DNA from: Sphingomonas sp. AP4-R1
GTDB lineage: Bacteria; Pseudomonadota; Alphaproteobacteria; Sphingomonadales; Sphingomonadaceae
Assembly: GCF_013113735.1 (NCBI RefSeq)
Contig: NZ_CP053346.1
Span: forward strand, 4,602,001-4,666,000
Reading direction: 5' to 3'
Length of the DNA stretch: 64,000 bases
Shown here: positions 33,501 to 43,844 of the stretch, one piece after another
How positions within the stretch are numbered: position 1 is the stretch's first letter
How the letters are laid out: the number at the start of each line of letters is the position of its first letter
Position numbers and translations under genes: made by a program
The notes under the pieces: generated by a model
The model's input: only the letters and a program-made list of their open reading frames with translations
Database searches by the model: none
Told to the model about the DNA's origin: nothing

Positions 33501-33920
33501 CTAGCGTCGGATCCGCTCGGCGAGCGCACGATAGCTGGCGGGGTGGATGCGATCGCGGCTGGGCAATTGCGCGAGATCGACGACATCGTCGCCGAAGCGG
33601 AAGGCGATACGCGTGACGGCATAGGCCGATTGCCGCCGATAGGGCAGGATCCACACCACCCGCGCGCGGCCCAGCGCCATGCGACTGCCGATCAGATTCG
33701 CCTCCAGGTCCGCGCGCGGCGGATCGTTCGTGCCAGCCGACAGCACGACCACCGGCCGCGAACCGACCGCCGCGATCTGCCGGGACAGATCGGCCGAACG
33801 AGCGCCCACCCGCGCCGCGACGTCGCAGGCGATGCCCCCCGCCTTCAATGCGGCTGCCAGACCAAGCGCGATGCTGTCGCCGAGAAGCAGGCAGTCCGTC
33901 ACGCCCCGCCTGTGCGGCAC
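33501..33920 (-). CDS. Small SGNH/GDSL-type hydrolase
   Basis: This 139-residue protein carries the SGNH blocks: LLLGDSIALGL with the nucleophile Ser, VVVLSAGTNDPP with Asn, and SRDRIHPASY with the Asp/His pair. It is shorter than usual for the family and has no signal peptide. It could be an esterase or deacetylase acting on glycans or lipids. It lies upstream of the box 6 unit, with its own start, and has no recognisable box. A link to the T3SS is by position only. Confidence 0.75.
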   Translation of the reverse strand: MPHRRGVTDCLLLGDSIALGLAAALKAGGIACDVAARVGARSADLSRQIAAVGSRPVVVLSAGTNDPPRADLEANLIGSRMALGRARVVWILPYRRQSAYAVTRIAFRFGDDVVDLAQLPSRDRIHPASYRALAERIRR

Positions 33921-34171
33921 CCGGCCGGCGGGCGCAAGGCGCCGTTCGCTGTGAACGGCGGGAAGGATCGAACATCGCTGGAAGGCTTATGCGGGAAGAC
34001 TTATGCGGACAGAAGCGTCGAATTCCCCCGTCTCTATACCCCGAACGGCAACGGCAGGCGGTCATGATGCCGTAACCTCCCCGTCGCCCGGATCGACCGG
34101 CCCGTCGCGCATGGATTGCCATCAAGCGGCCGCTTCGACGACGGTCAGGCACAGGCGATTGCGAGGTGGTC

Positions 34172-34684
34172 ATGCGCGTCCCGATCCGGCTCGGCTTCGC
34201 CCTGCTGCTCGCTTTGGCTCCCGCCGCCTCCGGCCGGGCGGCGGGGTTCGCCGTCCACGATCTGACTTCGCTCGGCCCCGACATGGAAAAGACGCTTGGC
34301 CCCGGCTTCGTCCATCGCGCGGAAGCCCGGCGCGTCACCCTCACCTGCCTCGGCTGCGCGGCAAACCCGATGATCGACGTTCTCCTCGGTCGTCAGGACG
34401 ACGGCACCGAGGACCGTGTCCGTGCCGGCGAAACGACGATCGCCCGGCTCGAGGCCATATGCCGAGAAAAGGATCCGGCCTGCCGGTTGACCGCGCTTGA
34501 AATCGCGCCGGCGGTCGGCTGGATGTCGCACTGGCGCATGGCCGACCGGCCCGGCGCGACCGTCGTGATCCTGCGCGACGGAGACCTGCTTACGATCCGT
34601 TCTCTCGCGGATACCGATGCGGTGGCGCGCGCGAACGCGGAGAAGCTGGTGACGGCGATCGGTGGCCGGGTCGTCGGACGCTGA
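34172..34684 (+). CDS. Exported hypothetical protein
   Basis: The 170-residue protein has a signal peptide (MRVPIRLGFALLLALAPAAS) and a mature part with CLGCAAN and ICREKDPACR, so four Cys that could pair. No family was recognised. The ATG at 34172 is chosen because GAGG is close upstream. A GTG at 34166 is possible. It forms a tandem pair with the next gene 17 bases later, so the two probably act together. Confidence 0.65.
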   Translation: MRVPIRLGFALLLALAPAASGRAAGFAVHDLTSLGPDMEKTLGPGFVHRAEARRVTLTCLGCAANPMIDVLLGRQDDGTEDRVRAGETTIARLEAICREKDPACRLTALEIAPAVGWMSHWRMADRPGATVVILRDGDLLTIRSLADTDAVARANAEKLVTAIGGRVVGR

Positions 34685-34701
34685 TCGAAGCAGGGGCGCT
34701 C

Positions 34702-35838
34702 ATGAAGGAAGCCGGGATGGACCTGTGGAGATACGGCACGATGGCTCTCCTTTTCGGCGTTGCGTCCGCCGTCGCGGCCCAGTCGGGCGGGCCGACGCTG
34801 GAAATGGTCGAAACCGGGGCGACAGCCACTACGGCCAGCGCACGCATCGCCGCCGCCGCGCGGACGATACAGGCCGGCCGGCTCGGTATCGGTCGCCCGC
34901 TCGGGCCGCTGGGGCAGAAAAGCGTGGCCGGCCGGTTCATCACCTCGCGTCTTTACGCGTTTCCTGGCGATCCCGGCGGCGGCCACGCCTTCCTCACCGG
35001 AGCGAGCGGGACGGCCGTCTGCCATGTCCGTATCCCGAAAGGGACGACGCCTTCGCGCCTCGCAACATTCATCGACGGCTGCGTCGGCCGGCTCGGCGAT
35101 ACGGCCGGCATGGCCGCCTCACCGGTGGGCCGCACCGCACGCAATGCCGCGAGGGAAGACATCCCGAACAGCCATCCCGAAAACTGGCGCGCCGTCTCCG
35201 GCGTGTATTTCTATCGGGGCGTCAGCTTCGGATATGGCGGCGCGATGATCATTACCTTCCGGCCGGTCGTGCTCTTCACCGACAGCAGCTATTACGAAAT
35301 AGACGACGCGCCGCTGGAAGATATCGACCTCCCCGCCGAGCGTGCCGCGCATCCGAAACGGTTCGGCCGCTGGACCAGACGGGGCGCCACCTTTACGCTC
35401 TTTGACGAGAAAGGGCGCGGCCATGATTATGCCATGGGGACAGGCAATTTCTTCAAGGCCTTCCCCGCCACCGAAAGGTCCGGACTTTCTGGCAGCTATT
35501 CCAGCGTCTCCGGTGGCGGGAACAACGCGATCGGCGGCACGACCGGCTACCTCGCCGATAGCCGAATGAACTTCACACCGGATGGTGCCTTCACCACCGG
35601 CCAGAGCGTGGCCTTTTCGGATACGGGCGCGCAGTCCGGAGTTGCGACCACGATGCGGAGCCGCAATCCCGTGCGGACGGCTGGTCGCTACAGCACCGAT
35701 CATTATACGCTGACCGTCACCCAATCGGACGGCCGCCAGCTGCGCCGCTTCTTCTGCTTCGCATCGGATGGCAGCACGGGCGCGATCCAGACCTCGATGA
35801 TCTTCGTCGGGGACAATGGCTACACGCAGAAAAGATGA
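34702..35838 (+). CDS. Exported hypothetical protein with beta-rich C-terminal domain
   Basis: The 378-residue protein has a signal peptide (MDLWRYGTMALLFGVASAVA) and an N-terminal segment of helical character. Later stretches (SGVYFYRGVSFGYGGAMIIT; GRYSTDHYTLTVTQSDGRQL) look like strands of a small barrel, loosely lipocalin-like. No named family was recognised. AGGGG lies 5 bases before the ATG. It follows another exported unknown gene at the right border of the T3SS island. Confidence 0.65.
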   Translation: MKEAGMDLWRYGTMALLFGVASAVAAQSGGPTLEMVETGATATTASARIAAAARTIQAGRLGIGRPLGPLGQKSVAGRFITSRLYAFPGDPGGGHAFLTGASGTAVCHVRIPKGTTPSRLATFIDGCVGRLGDTAGMAASPVGRTARNAAREDIPNSHPENWRAVSGVYFYRGVSFGYGGAMIITFRPVVLFTDSSYYEIDDAPLEDIDLPAERAAHPKRFGRWTRRGATFTLFDEKGRGHDYAMGTGNFFKAFPATERSGLSGSYSSVSGGGNNAIGGTTGYLADSRMNFTPDGAFTTGQSVAFSDTGAQSGVATTMRSRNPVRTAGRYSTDHYTLTVTQSDGRQLRRFFCFASDGSTGAIQTSMIFVGDNGYTQKR

Positions 35839-36324
35839 AGATCAGAGATATACTGGAATCCGTCTGATCCCGGCTGATTTCTTCGCTTCGGCTTGATTGA
35901 CTTATGTCATTAAAAATTTCTGTTTTTGTCAGTAGCATCCGCCCCCACGCGTTCCGCCAAATCCTTGAACTAACCGAAGAGGCGCCGCCACCGTCACAGC
36001 CTGCAACGACGCCCCATCTCTCCGACATTCACTGACGCTCGTCAGCAAGCCAGTTTCGGATATTCGTTCGCTTACTTCCACGACATCCGAACGCGTGATG
36101 GCAGGATTTTCATCTTACTCCCGCCTCGTGCCGGTGCTTCGAAACGCGACCGGCCTCGACGCCGGTGATGAGACTCGGCGCACACCCGAAATCGATTGTG
36201 ACCCGAGTATGCGCCGCGCCCGCGACGGCGCTAGCGACCTGCCGCATCCCGCATGAAGCGATTGGAAATGGGCACGCGAACAAACTCGCCGTCCGAGCTT
36301 ATCCGACATCCGTCTCCGCAAACA
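35839..36324. other. Intergenic region, AT-richer than surroundings
   Basis: The convergent gap carries an AT-rich stretch near 35895-35935 and a short palindrome CTGACG-CT-CGTCAG at 36032-36045. I see no gene, RNA or terminator. It may mark the right boundary of the island. Confidence 0.35.
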
Positions 36325-36975
36325 TCAGCCAGCGCTGCCGACCGGCGTGTTGAGCAATTGCTGCTCCCACATATAGGCAATGCCGCTGCCACCGCAGTGG
36401 TCGATCAGAATCTCCGGCAGCAGAGCCGCGGTGTCGAGGCGTGCCCAGTCCCGCTGCCATTCGGAGCCGACCGCAACCCAGCTCATCATGTTCACGCCGG
36501 CCGCGATCATGCGCTGGATCGCCACCTGGTGAGCCTCGATCGAAGTGCCGCCCGAGGCATCGGTGACCACAGTCACATCCCAGCCCTCGCCGGCCGCCTG
36601 GATCGCCGGCATTGCGACGCACACTTCGGTCCACAATCCGGCGATGATCAGCTGTTTGCGCCCGGTCGCCTTGACGGCATCCACGGTCGGCTTGTCTTGC
36701 CAGGTGTTGATGAAGGTGCGGTCGATCACCTCCTGATCGGGAAACACGTCGGTCAGTTGCTTGAAGAGCAGGCCGCCGCGCGCGGCGATGACGCTGGTCA
36801 GGATGGTCGGCACCTTGAAGGCCTTGGCCAGCTTGGCGAGCGCAGTCGTATTGTTGACCACCGCCTGCGGGTCGTGGCTGTTCAGGTTCGCGAGTTGGTA
36901 GGGCTGATGATCGATCAGGAGGAGCACCGAATCTTCGGGACGAAGGAGGGAGTCCAGGCCGTTGCGAAAGGTCAT
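36325..36975 (-). CDS. Isochorismatase-family (YcaC-like) hydrolase
   Basis: The 216-residue cytoplasmic enzyme has the cysteine-hydrolase triad of the family: Asp in SVLLLIDHQPYQ, Lys in the segment around WQDKPTVDAVKATGRK, and Cys in AGLWTEVCVAMPAI. FLTSV-type YcaC motifs (PTILTSVIAARGGLLFKQLT) support this subgroup. Its substrate is unknown. The start at 36975 is set by AGAGGA 7 bases upstream. It is divergent from a LysR gene, which probably controls it. Confidence 0.88.
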   Translation of the reverse strand: MTFRNGLDSLLRPEDSVLLLIDHQPYQLANLNSHDPQAVVNNTTALAKLAKAFKVPTILTSVIAARGGLLFKQLTDVFPDQEVIDRTFINTWQDKPTVDAVKATGRKQLIIAGLWTEVCVAMPAIQAAGEGWDVTVVTDASGGTSIEAHQVAIQRMIAAGVNMMSWVAVGSEWQRDWARLDTAALLPEILIDHCGGSGIAYMWEQQLLNTPVGSAG

Positions 36976-37090
36976 GATTTTTCCTCTACTACCGTTGTTT
37001 TGGAGGATGGGTGCGGACGACACGCACGGGGAAACGGCGATGTCCGGTAGACTTTGCCTTTGCGACTTGTGATACGGTAGCACCTGATCG

Positions 37091-37105
37091 CGCCACACTG
37101 TGTCG
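37091..37105. promoter_or_regulatory. Candidate LysR operator in the divergent promoter
   Basis: CGCCACA-C-TGTGTCG is a dyad matching at 6 of 7 positions, centred 27 bp from the LysR ATG. Position and size fit an autoregulatory LysR site. Confidence 0.4.
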
Positions 37106-37124
37106 CAGTTTCTGGAACGTTGCG

Positions 37125-38018
37125 ATGGACATCGAAGAGTTGCGGACCTTCGTTGAGGTCGCGGATGCCGGAGGCGTGACGTCTGCGGCGCGCAGGCTCG
37201 GTGTGTCCAAGTCGATCGTCAGCCGCAGGCTCGCCCGGATCGAAGAGGACCTTGGCATTCAATTGCTGGCGCGAACCACGCGAGGCGCCGCCCTGACGGA
37301 AGCCGGCGTTATTTTTCGCGACCATGCGGCCCGGGTCTGTACCGAGATCGACATCGCCCGGGAGACAATTCTACCTGCCGGGGAGCTTCGTGGGCGATTG
37401 CGGATCGCCGCACCGCTTTCGTTCGGTCCGACCCATTTCGCCCCGGTCCTTGCAGCCATGGCCCAGCGTCACCCGCAATTGCAGATTCAAACCAGTTACA
37501 CGGACCGCTTCGTCGATCTGATTGCGGAAGGCTTCGACTGCGCGATCCGGGTCGGACATCTGACCGACTCCACTTTGCTCGCGCGCCGGGTGGGGTGGAC
37601 GACGGCGAAATATGTCGCGAGCCCGGACTATATCGAAAAGCACGGTGCACCCGAAACGCCCGAGGAATTCGTCACGCACGAAGTCGTCATGCAGGGAACG
37701 GAAACCTGGATGGCGTTGGACGGTGACAAGGTTATGCCGATGAAGCCGCAGGGGCGCTTCAAGGCCGACAACGCAGTTGCTCTCGTTGCTGCGGCTCTTG
37801 CCGGGATTGGCCTTGCCGGGCTTCCCGAAGAGCTGATCGGCGATCATCTGGCCTCGGGTGCGCTCGTTCCCGTAATGCCGAGATATCCCTGCCCCGACCT
37901 CGGCATCTACGTTCTCCGGCCGCCGGGACAGCATCCCGCCCGAAAGGTGCGCGTACTCACTGAGATGCTGGTCGAATGCTATGGCCACTTCACCCCCGCG
38001 GCGACAGCGGAGCGCTGA
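37125..38018 (+). CDS. LysR-family transcriptional regulator
   Basis: The 297-residue protein has an N-terminal winged helix (MDIEELRTFVEVADAGGVTS, then AARRLGVSKSIVSRRLARIE) and a C-terminal substrate-binding domain with FDCAIRVGHLTDSTLLARRV, typical of the CrgA-like group. The ATG at 37125 opens the conserved HTH. Upstream in-frame codons are not conserved. It is divergent from the YcaC-like hydrolase gene with 149 bp between the starts. Confidence 0.92.
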   Translation: MDIEELRTFVEVADAGGVTSAARRLGVSKSIVSRRLARIEEDLGIQLLARTTRGAALTEAGVIFRDHAARVCTEIDIARETILPAGELRGRLRIAAPLSFGPTHFAPVLAAMAQRHPQLQIQTSYTDRFVDLIAEGFDCAIRVGHLTDSTLLARRVGWTTAKYVASPDYIEKHGAPETPEEFVTHEVVMQGTETWMALDGDKVMPMKPQGRFKADNAVALVAAALAGIGLAGLPEELIGDHLASGALVPVMPRYPCPDLGIYVLRPPGQHPARKVRVLTEMLVECYGHFTPAATAER

Positions 38019-38218
38019 ACACCACCTGGCGTTCCCCATCATGCGACACAGAATGTCGCGCAGCACGACTACCGCTTCGATGTCCCGGACAACAGATGCC
38101 GGCTGACAATCCGTGGTTCTCGCCGGCGCAGGTCCGCGCCCGGCCCCTGCGGCAGCAACGCCCCTGGTGATCAGCGCATCGGCGTGTCCGTCATCAACGA
38201 GAAAGGATGCGAGTTGCC

Positions 38219-39169
38219 ATGAATAAGAACCGCCTGGCGTGCGCCATAATCGCCGCCATGATCTGCGCGTCGGGTCCTGCCGGAACAGCAACGGCGCAAA
38301 CACCCGAAGCGGTCAATGACGCGCCAGCGATCGCGCCATCCCGACCGTCGAGCATCCCCTTCAAGCTGCGCGATAATCTCGTCACGATCGATACGACCAT
38401 CAACGGTCGCAGGCTGTCCGCCGTCCTGGACAGCGGTGCCAGCTATATGATCATCGATCGAAGCATGGCCCAGGAACTGGGGCTCAGCGAGGGCGCGTCG
38501 ACCGGCGATGTCGCGGCAGCTGGCAGTCACGCGGAGCAGTTGCGGCCCATCGACATCGAAAGCCTGATCGTCGGACCGCTGCGGTTCGAGCATGTTCCGG
38601 GCCACACCGTGAACCTCGGACAATTGTCCTCATCCGCCGGCTTCCCGATCCCGCTGCTGATCGGAGCGCCAGCGTTCAAACATGGCGCCGTGACCGTGGA
38701 CTATCGGCGGCATCGCGTAACGTTCGGGCCGAGCCGGAGCGCTCCGGCATGTGCGGCACCGATCCCGCTGAATGTCGTCGATAACGTGCCTGTCGTGGAG
38801 GTGGATGTCCGAACGACGCCACAGGCCGAGCCCGTTAGGCTCAAGCTCGTCGTGGATCTGGGAACACGGCACAATGCGATGATGGTCGGCGGCCCCTTCC
38901 TCCGCAGCGAGGCCGGAATGGCGTTGATGCGATCTGGCCGCGAACAGAAGGTCGGGCACGGCGTGGGAGGGGCTGTCCAGGGAAACATCGCGCGGATCGC
39001 AGAACTGCGTGCGGGAGCCCTTCAGGTTGCCGATGTCCAGGTCGCCCTGACCGCCGGCGCGTCGGCGTTCGAGGCCGGGATCGTCGATGGATCGCTCGGG
39101 GTGCCCTTCTGGGAGAAGGGGGTCATCACCTTCGACTATCCCGCCCAACAAATGTGCATGGAGAGGTGA
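38219..39169 (+). CDS. Exported retropepsin-like aspartyl protease
   Basis: The 316-residue protein has a signal peptide (MNKNRLACAIIAAMICASGP) and a retropepsin-type fold. One active-site motif is SAVLDSGASYMIIDRSMA with D-S-G. A second half has LKLVVDLGTRHNAMMVGGPF, where D-L-G replaces the usual D-S/T-G, so one half may be inactive. AAAGGA upstream fits the ATG at 38219 better than the ATG at 38207. It probably acts in the periplasm. No partner is evident. Confidence 0.8.
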   Translation: MNKNRLACAIIAAMICASGPAGTATAQTPEAVNDAPAIAPSRPSSIPFKLRDNLVTIDTTINGRRLSAVLDSGASYMIIDRSMAQELGLSEGASTGDVAAAGSHAEQLRPIDIESLIVGPLRFEHVPGHTVNLGQLSSSAGFPIPLLIGAPAFKHGAVTVDYRRHRVTFGPSRSAPACAAPIPLNVVDNVPVVEVDVRTTPQAEPVRLKLVVDLGTRHNAMMVGGPFLRSEAGMALMRSGREQKVGHGVGGAVQGNIARIAELRAGALQVADVQVALTAGASAFEAGIVDGSLGVPFWEKGVITFDYPAQQMCMER

Positions 39170-39353
39170 AGGCGACGTGATGCGCGCGGAGGCCGCGACC
39201 AGCGTTCCACGCCAAGCAACACAGTTTGCCATTGGGCGGGGCTAAGTCAGCCCCTTCGCCTCCATTATCTCTACCTGACAGGCCCCCGGACATCAGCCGC
39301 ATCGCATGCGCGCCGCTCCGGCCCGGCCAACACAGATAGAGAAGGACAGGTTA

Positions 39354-40094
39354 ATGATCGATCTCAGTGGAAAGCGCGCGTTGGTGACCGGCGGATCGCG
39401 GGGTATCGGCGCCGCGATTGCGCTGGCGCTGGCGGAGAACGGGGCGGATGTGGCGTTCACCTATCAGCGTTCGGCGGAAAAGGCCGAGACGCTGGTCAAA
39501 TCCATCGAAGGAACGGGCCGTCGTGCGGTCGCGATCCAGGCGGACAGCGCCGATCCGGACGCCATCTCCCGTTCCGTCAGCGAAGCCGTCTCCGCGCTTG
39601 GCGGGCTCGACATTCTCGTCAACAGCGCGGCCATCGGCCACATGGGTACGATCGCCGAAACCGACCTCGCCGACTATCAGGCGGTGATGGACGTGAACGT
39701 GCGGGCACCGTTCCTGTTTGCGAAGGCAGTCATCCCGCACCTCGGCGAGGGTGGGCGCATCGTCACGATCGGTTCAGCCTTGGGAGAGCGCGTGCCGTTT
39801 CCGGGCATCACGCTGTATGCGATGTCGAAGGCGGCGCTGACGTCCTTCACTCGCGGGCTTTCGCGTGAGCTTGGGCCGAGCGGGATCACCGTCAATCTCG
39901 TCCAGCCCGGCGCAACGGATACCGATGCCAATCCCGCCGACGGCGAGGCGGCAGACTTCCAGCGTGGTTTGACCTCGCTCGGCCGCTATGGAACCCCGCG
40001 CGAAATCGCGAACGCGGTCGTTTTCCTCGCGAGTCCAGCGGCCAGCATCATCACCGGCGCAATCCTGACCGCCGATGCGGGCGCGATCGCCTGA
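39354..40094 (+). CDS. Short-chain dehydrogenase/reductase (SDR)
   Basis: The 246-residue NAD(P)-dependent oxidoreductase has the cofactor motif TGGSRGIG near residue 12, LVNSAAIGHMG (NNAG-like), and the active-site pair in TLYAMSKAALTSF (Y-x3-K) preceded by Ser in IGSALGERV. It resembles the FabG group. The ATG at 39354 has AGGA-AGG spacing upstream. Its substrate is unknown. A RidA-family gene follows. Confidence 0.9.
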   Translation: MIDLSGKRALVTGGSRGIGAAIALALAENGADVAFTYQRSAEKAETLVKSIEGTGRRAVAIQADSADPDAISRSVSEAVSALGGLDILVNSAAIGHMGTIAETDLADYQAVMDVNVRAPFLFAKAVIPHLGEGGRIVTIGSALGERVPFPGITLYAMSKAALTSFTRGLSRELGPSGITVNLVQPGATDTDANPADGEAADFQRGLTSLGRYGTPREIANAVVFLASPAASIITGAILTADAGAIA

Positions 40095-40218
40095 GCGAGC
40101 GCCCACGCCACCAAATGCTCAAGCGCCGGTTGTCATCGACATGGCCCTGGGTCGGGTCGAGACAACTGGGAGGAGAATGGGTCCGCACTGGACCGGCGAT
40201 CGGAAGGACGAACGAAAC

Positions 40219-40620
40219 ATGGCTCAACCAGAATATTTCGCCACGCCCGGCTATGGCGACGCGATGCGGGAGCGACTGCATTACTCGCAGGCCGTGCGGA
40301 TCGGGGATCGGGTGGAAACGTCCGGCCAGGGCGGCTGGTCCGATCAGTTCGAGATACCGGAGGATCTTGAGGAGGAGATCGAACGGGCGTTTCACAATCT
40401 CGAGCGCACGCTTGCCACCGCCGGTGCGGACTGGACGCATGTCGTGCACCTCAACTCATACCATGTCGGCGGCTTTCCGGCGGTGGTGAACGAGACGATG
40501 GTGCGGCTCTTCCGCAAGCTCATGCCGGATCACGCCCCGATCTGGACCCAGCTCGGCGTCGAGGCGCTGGGTCTGCCTGCCATGCGGATAGAAATCCGGG
40601 CGACAGCGGTCATCGCCTAG
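40219..40620 (+). CDS. RidA/YjgF-family protein
   Basis: The 133-residue trimeric-enamine-deaminase-like protein has the family pattern LHYSQAVRIGDRVETSGQGG, then LERTLATAGADWTHVVHLNS and MRIEIRATAVIA. Members hydrolyse reactive imines and enamines or act as small-molecule binding proteins. The Arg in MRIEIRATAV is at the catalytic Arg position. It follows the SDR gene by about 124 bases on the same strand. Confidence 0.85.
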   Translation: MAQPEYFATPGYGDAMRERLHYSQAVRIGDRVETSGQGGWSDQFEIPEDLEEEIERAFHNLERTLATAGADWTHVVHLNSYHVGGFPAVVNETMVRLFRKLMPDHAPIWTQLGVEALGLPAMRIEIRATAVIA

Positions 40621-40697
40621 CCATGGGCTTTCGCCTCAAACAAAGGGAAAGGCGGCAGTCCTGCATGACCTTCGAGCAGATTGTATCTCGATCTCCG

Positions 40698-41537
40698 TCA
40701 TTTAAGTTCCCCCGCTGCTGCGAGAAGACGGCGCGCCTGCGCGAGGTGCGGCGCATCGATCATCCGACCGTCCATCTGCAGCGCCCCGACACCTGGGTTG
40801 GCCTCGAACGCCGCTATTACCGCACGTGCATGAGCAAGCTCGTCGTCGCGAAGCGTGAAGGCATGGTTGATGACCGCCACCTGTGACGGGTGGATCGCCA
40901 TCATGCCCGTGAACCCGTCGCGCCGCGCGCGCGCTGCATAGGCCGCGAGGCCGTCGAGATCGCGGAAGGCGGGATAGACCGTTTCGATCGCCGCCACGCC
41001 GGCGGCGTGCGCGCCGAACAGCGTGAGCGAACGTGCCAGCTCATAAGGTGCGGTAAAGCGCCCGTCCTCCTCACGCGAGGTCGATGCACCCATCGCGGCC
41101 GGCAGATCCTCCGCACCCCACGTCATCCCGAGAAGGTGACGGGAAACCCCGGCATAGCTGCCGAGCTGGAAGATCGCTGCGGGGGTCTCGGTTGCGATCG
41201 GTAGTATGGGTATGTCGCCGGCCTTGCCGACGAGCGTCGTCACGCTGGTGCAGCCGCCGGCCTTGGGCAGCACGAGACCGTCGGGGCGCTGCGCGATCAC
41301 GGCGGCGACATCCTCGTCGATCAGGCCGCTGTCGAGCGGATTGACCCGCACCAGCACGCGGGCGCTGCGCGGCGCATCGCGCAGGAAGCGCGCGATCGCC
41401 GCGCGCGCGGCGGGCTTGGCGGCAGGCGCGACCGAATCCTCGAGATCGAGGATCAGTGCATCGGCGCCCAGCCCGAGCGCCTTCTCCATGCGATCGGGCC
41501 GGTCGCCGGGCACGAACAGCAGCGAGCGCAGTCTCAT
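40698..41537 (-). CDS. CitE-like CoA-ester lyase of the leucine operon
   Basis: The 279-residue TIM-barrel enzyme of the HpcH/HpaI-CitE group has LDLEDSVAPAAK (metal-binding acid), VLVRVNPLDSGLIDEDVAAV, LPIATETPAAIF and MTWGAEDLPAAMG. It splits a 3-hydroxyacyl-CoA such as citramalyl- or malyl-CoA by a retro-Claisen step. Its ATG overlaps the MaoC stop (ATGA). In this operon the last steps of leucine breakdown would need 3-methylglutaconyl-CoA hydratase and HMG-CoA lyase. This gene may supply the lyase. Confidence 0.82.
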   Translation of the reverse strand: MRLRSLLFVPGDRPDRMEKALGLGADALILDLEDSVAPAAKPAARAAIARFLRDAPRSARVLVRVNPLDSGLIDEDVAAVIAQRPDGLVLPKAGGCTSVTTLVGKAGDIPILPIATETPAAIFQLGSYAGVSRHLLGMTWGAEDLPAAMGASTSREEDGRFTAPYELARSLTLFGAHAAGVAAIETVYPAFRDLDGLAAYAARARRDGFTGMMAIHPSQVAVINHAFTLRDDELAHARAVIAAFEANPGVGALQMDGRMIDAPHLAQARRLLAAAGELK

Positions 41538-41985
41538 GCCGGTTTCCGGTGGAGCAATGCCGCGCGCAGGCAGCGGCAGACGATCTCGTCGCGCTGATTG
41601 AGCAGATCGTGGCGGAAGGTGACGATGCCCGCCGTCGGCCGCGAGCGGCTCTCCCTGAGCTGCGCCACCTCGGTCTCGGCGCGCAGCGTGTCCCCGATGA
41701 ACACCGGCGCGGGCATCACAAGCTTGTCATAGCCCAGATTGGCGACGAGCGTGCCGAGCGTGGTGTCGGCAACCGAGAGCCCGATCATCAGCGCGAAGGT
41801 GAAGGTGCCGTTGACGACGATGCGCCCGAACTCGCTCGCCCTGGCCGCCTCGGCGTCGAGGTGGAGCGGCTGCGGATTGTGCGTCATCGTCGAGAACAGG
41901 AGGTTGTCGGTCTCGGTGACGGTACGGCGGATTTCATGGACGATCCGGTCGCCCACCCGCCACTCGTCGAAATGCCGCCCCGCCA

Positions 41986-41986
<1 letters not shown>
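41534..41986 (-). CDS. MaoC-family hydratase of the leucine operon
   Basis: The 150-residue hot-dog-fold hydratase has the catalytic region TMTHNPQPLHLDAEAARASE. The Asp and His of this pattern bind and activate water. It would hydrate an enoyl-CoA. Here the likely substrate is 3-methylglutaconyl-CoA from the carboxylase, in place of the crotonase used in other bacteria. Its start overlaps the mccA stop (single shared base), so it is within the operon. Confidence 0.8.
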
Positions 41987-43839
<1,853 letters not shown>

Positions 43840-43844
43840 CGCCG

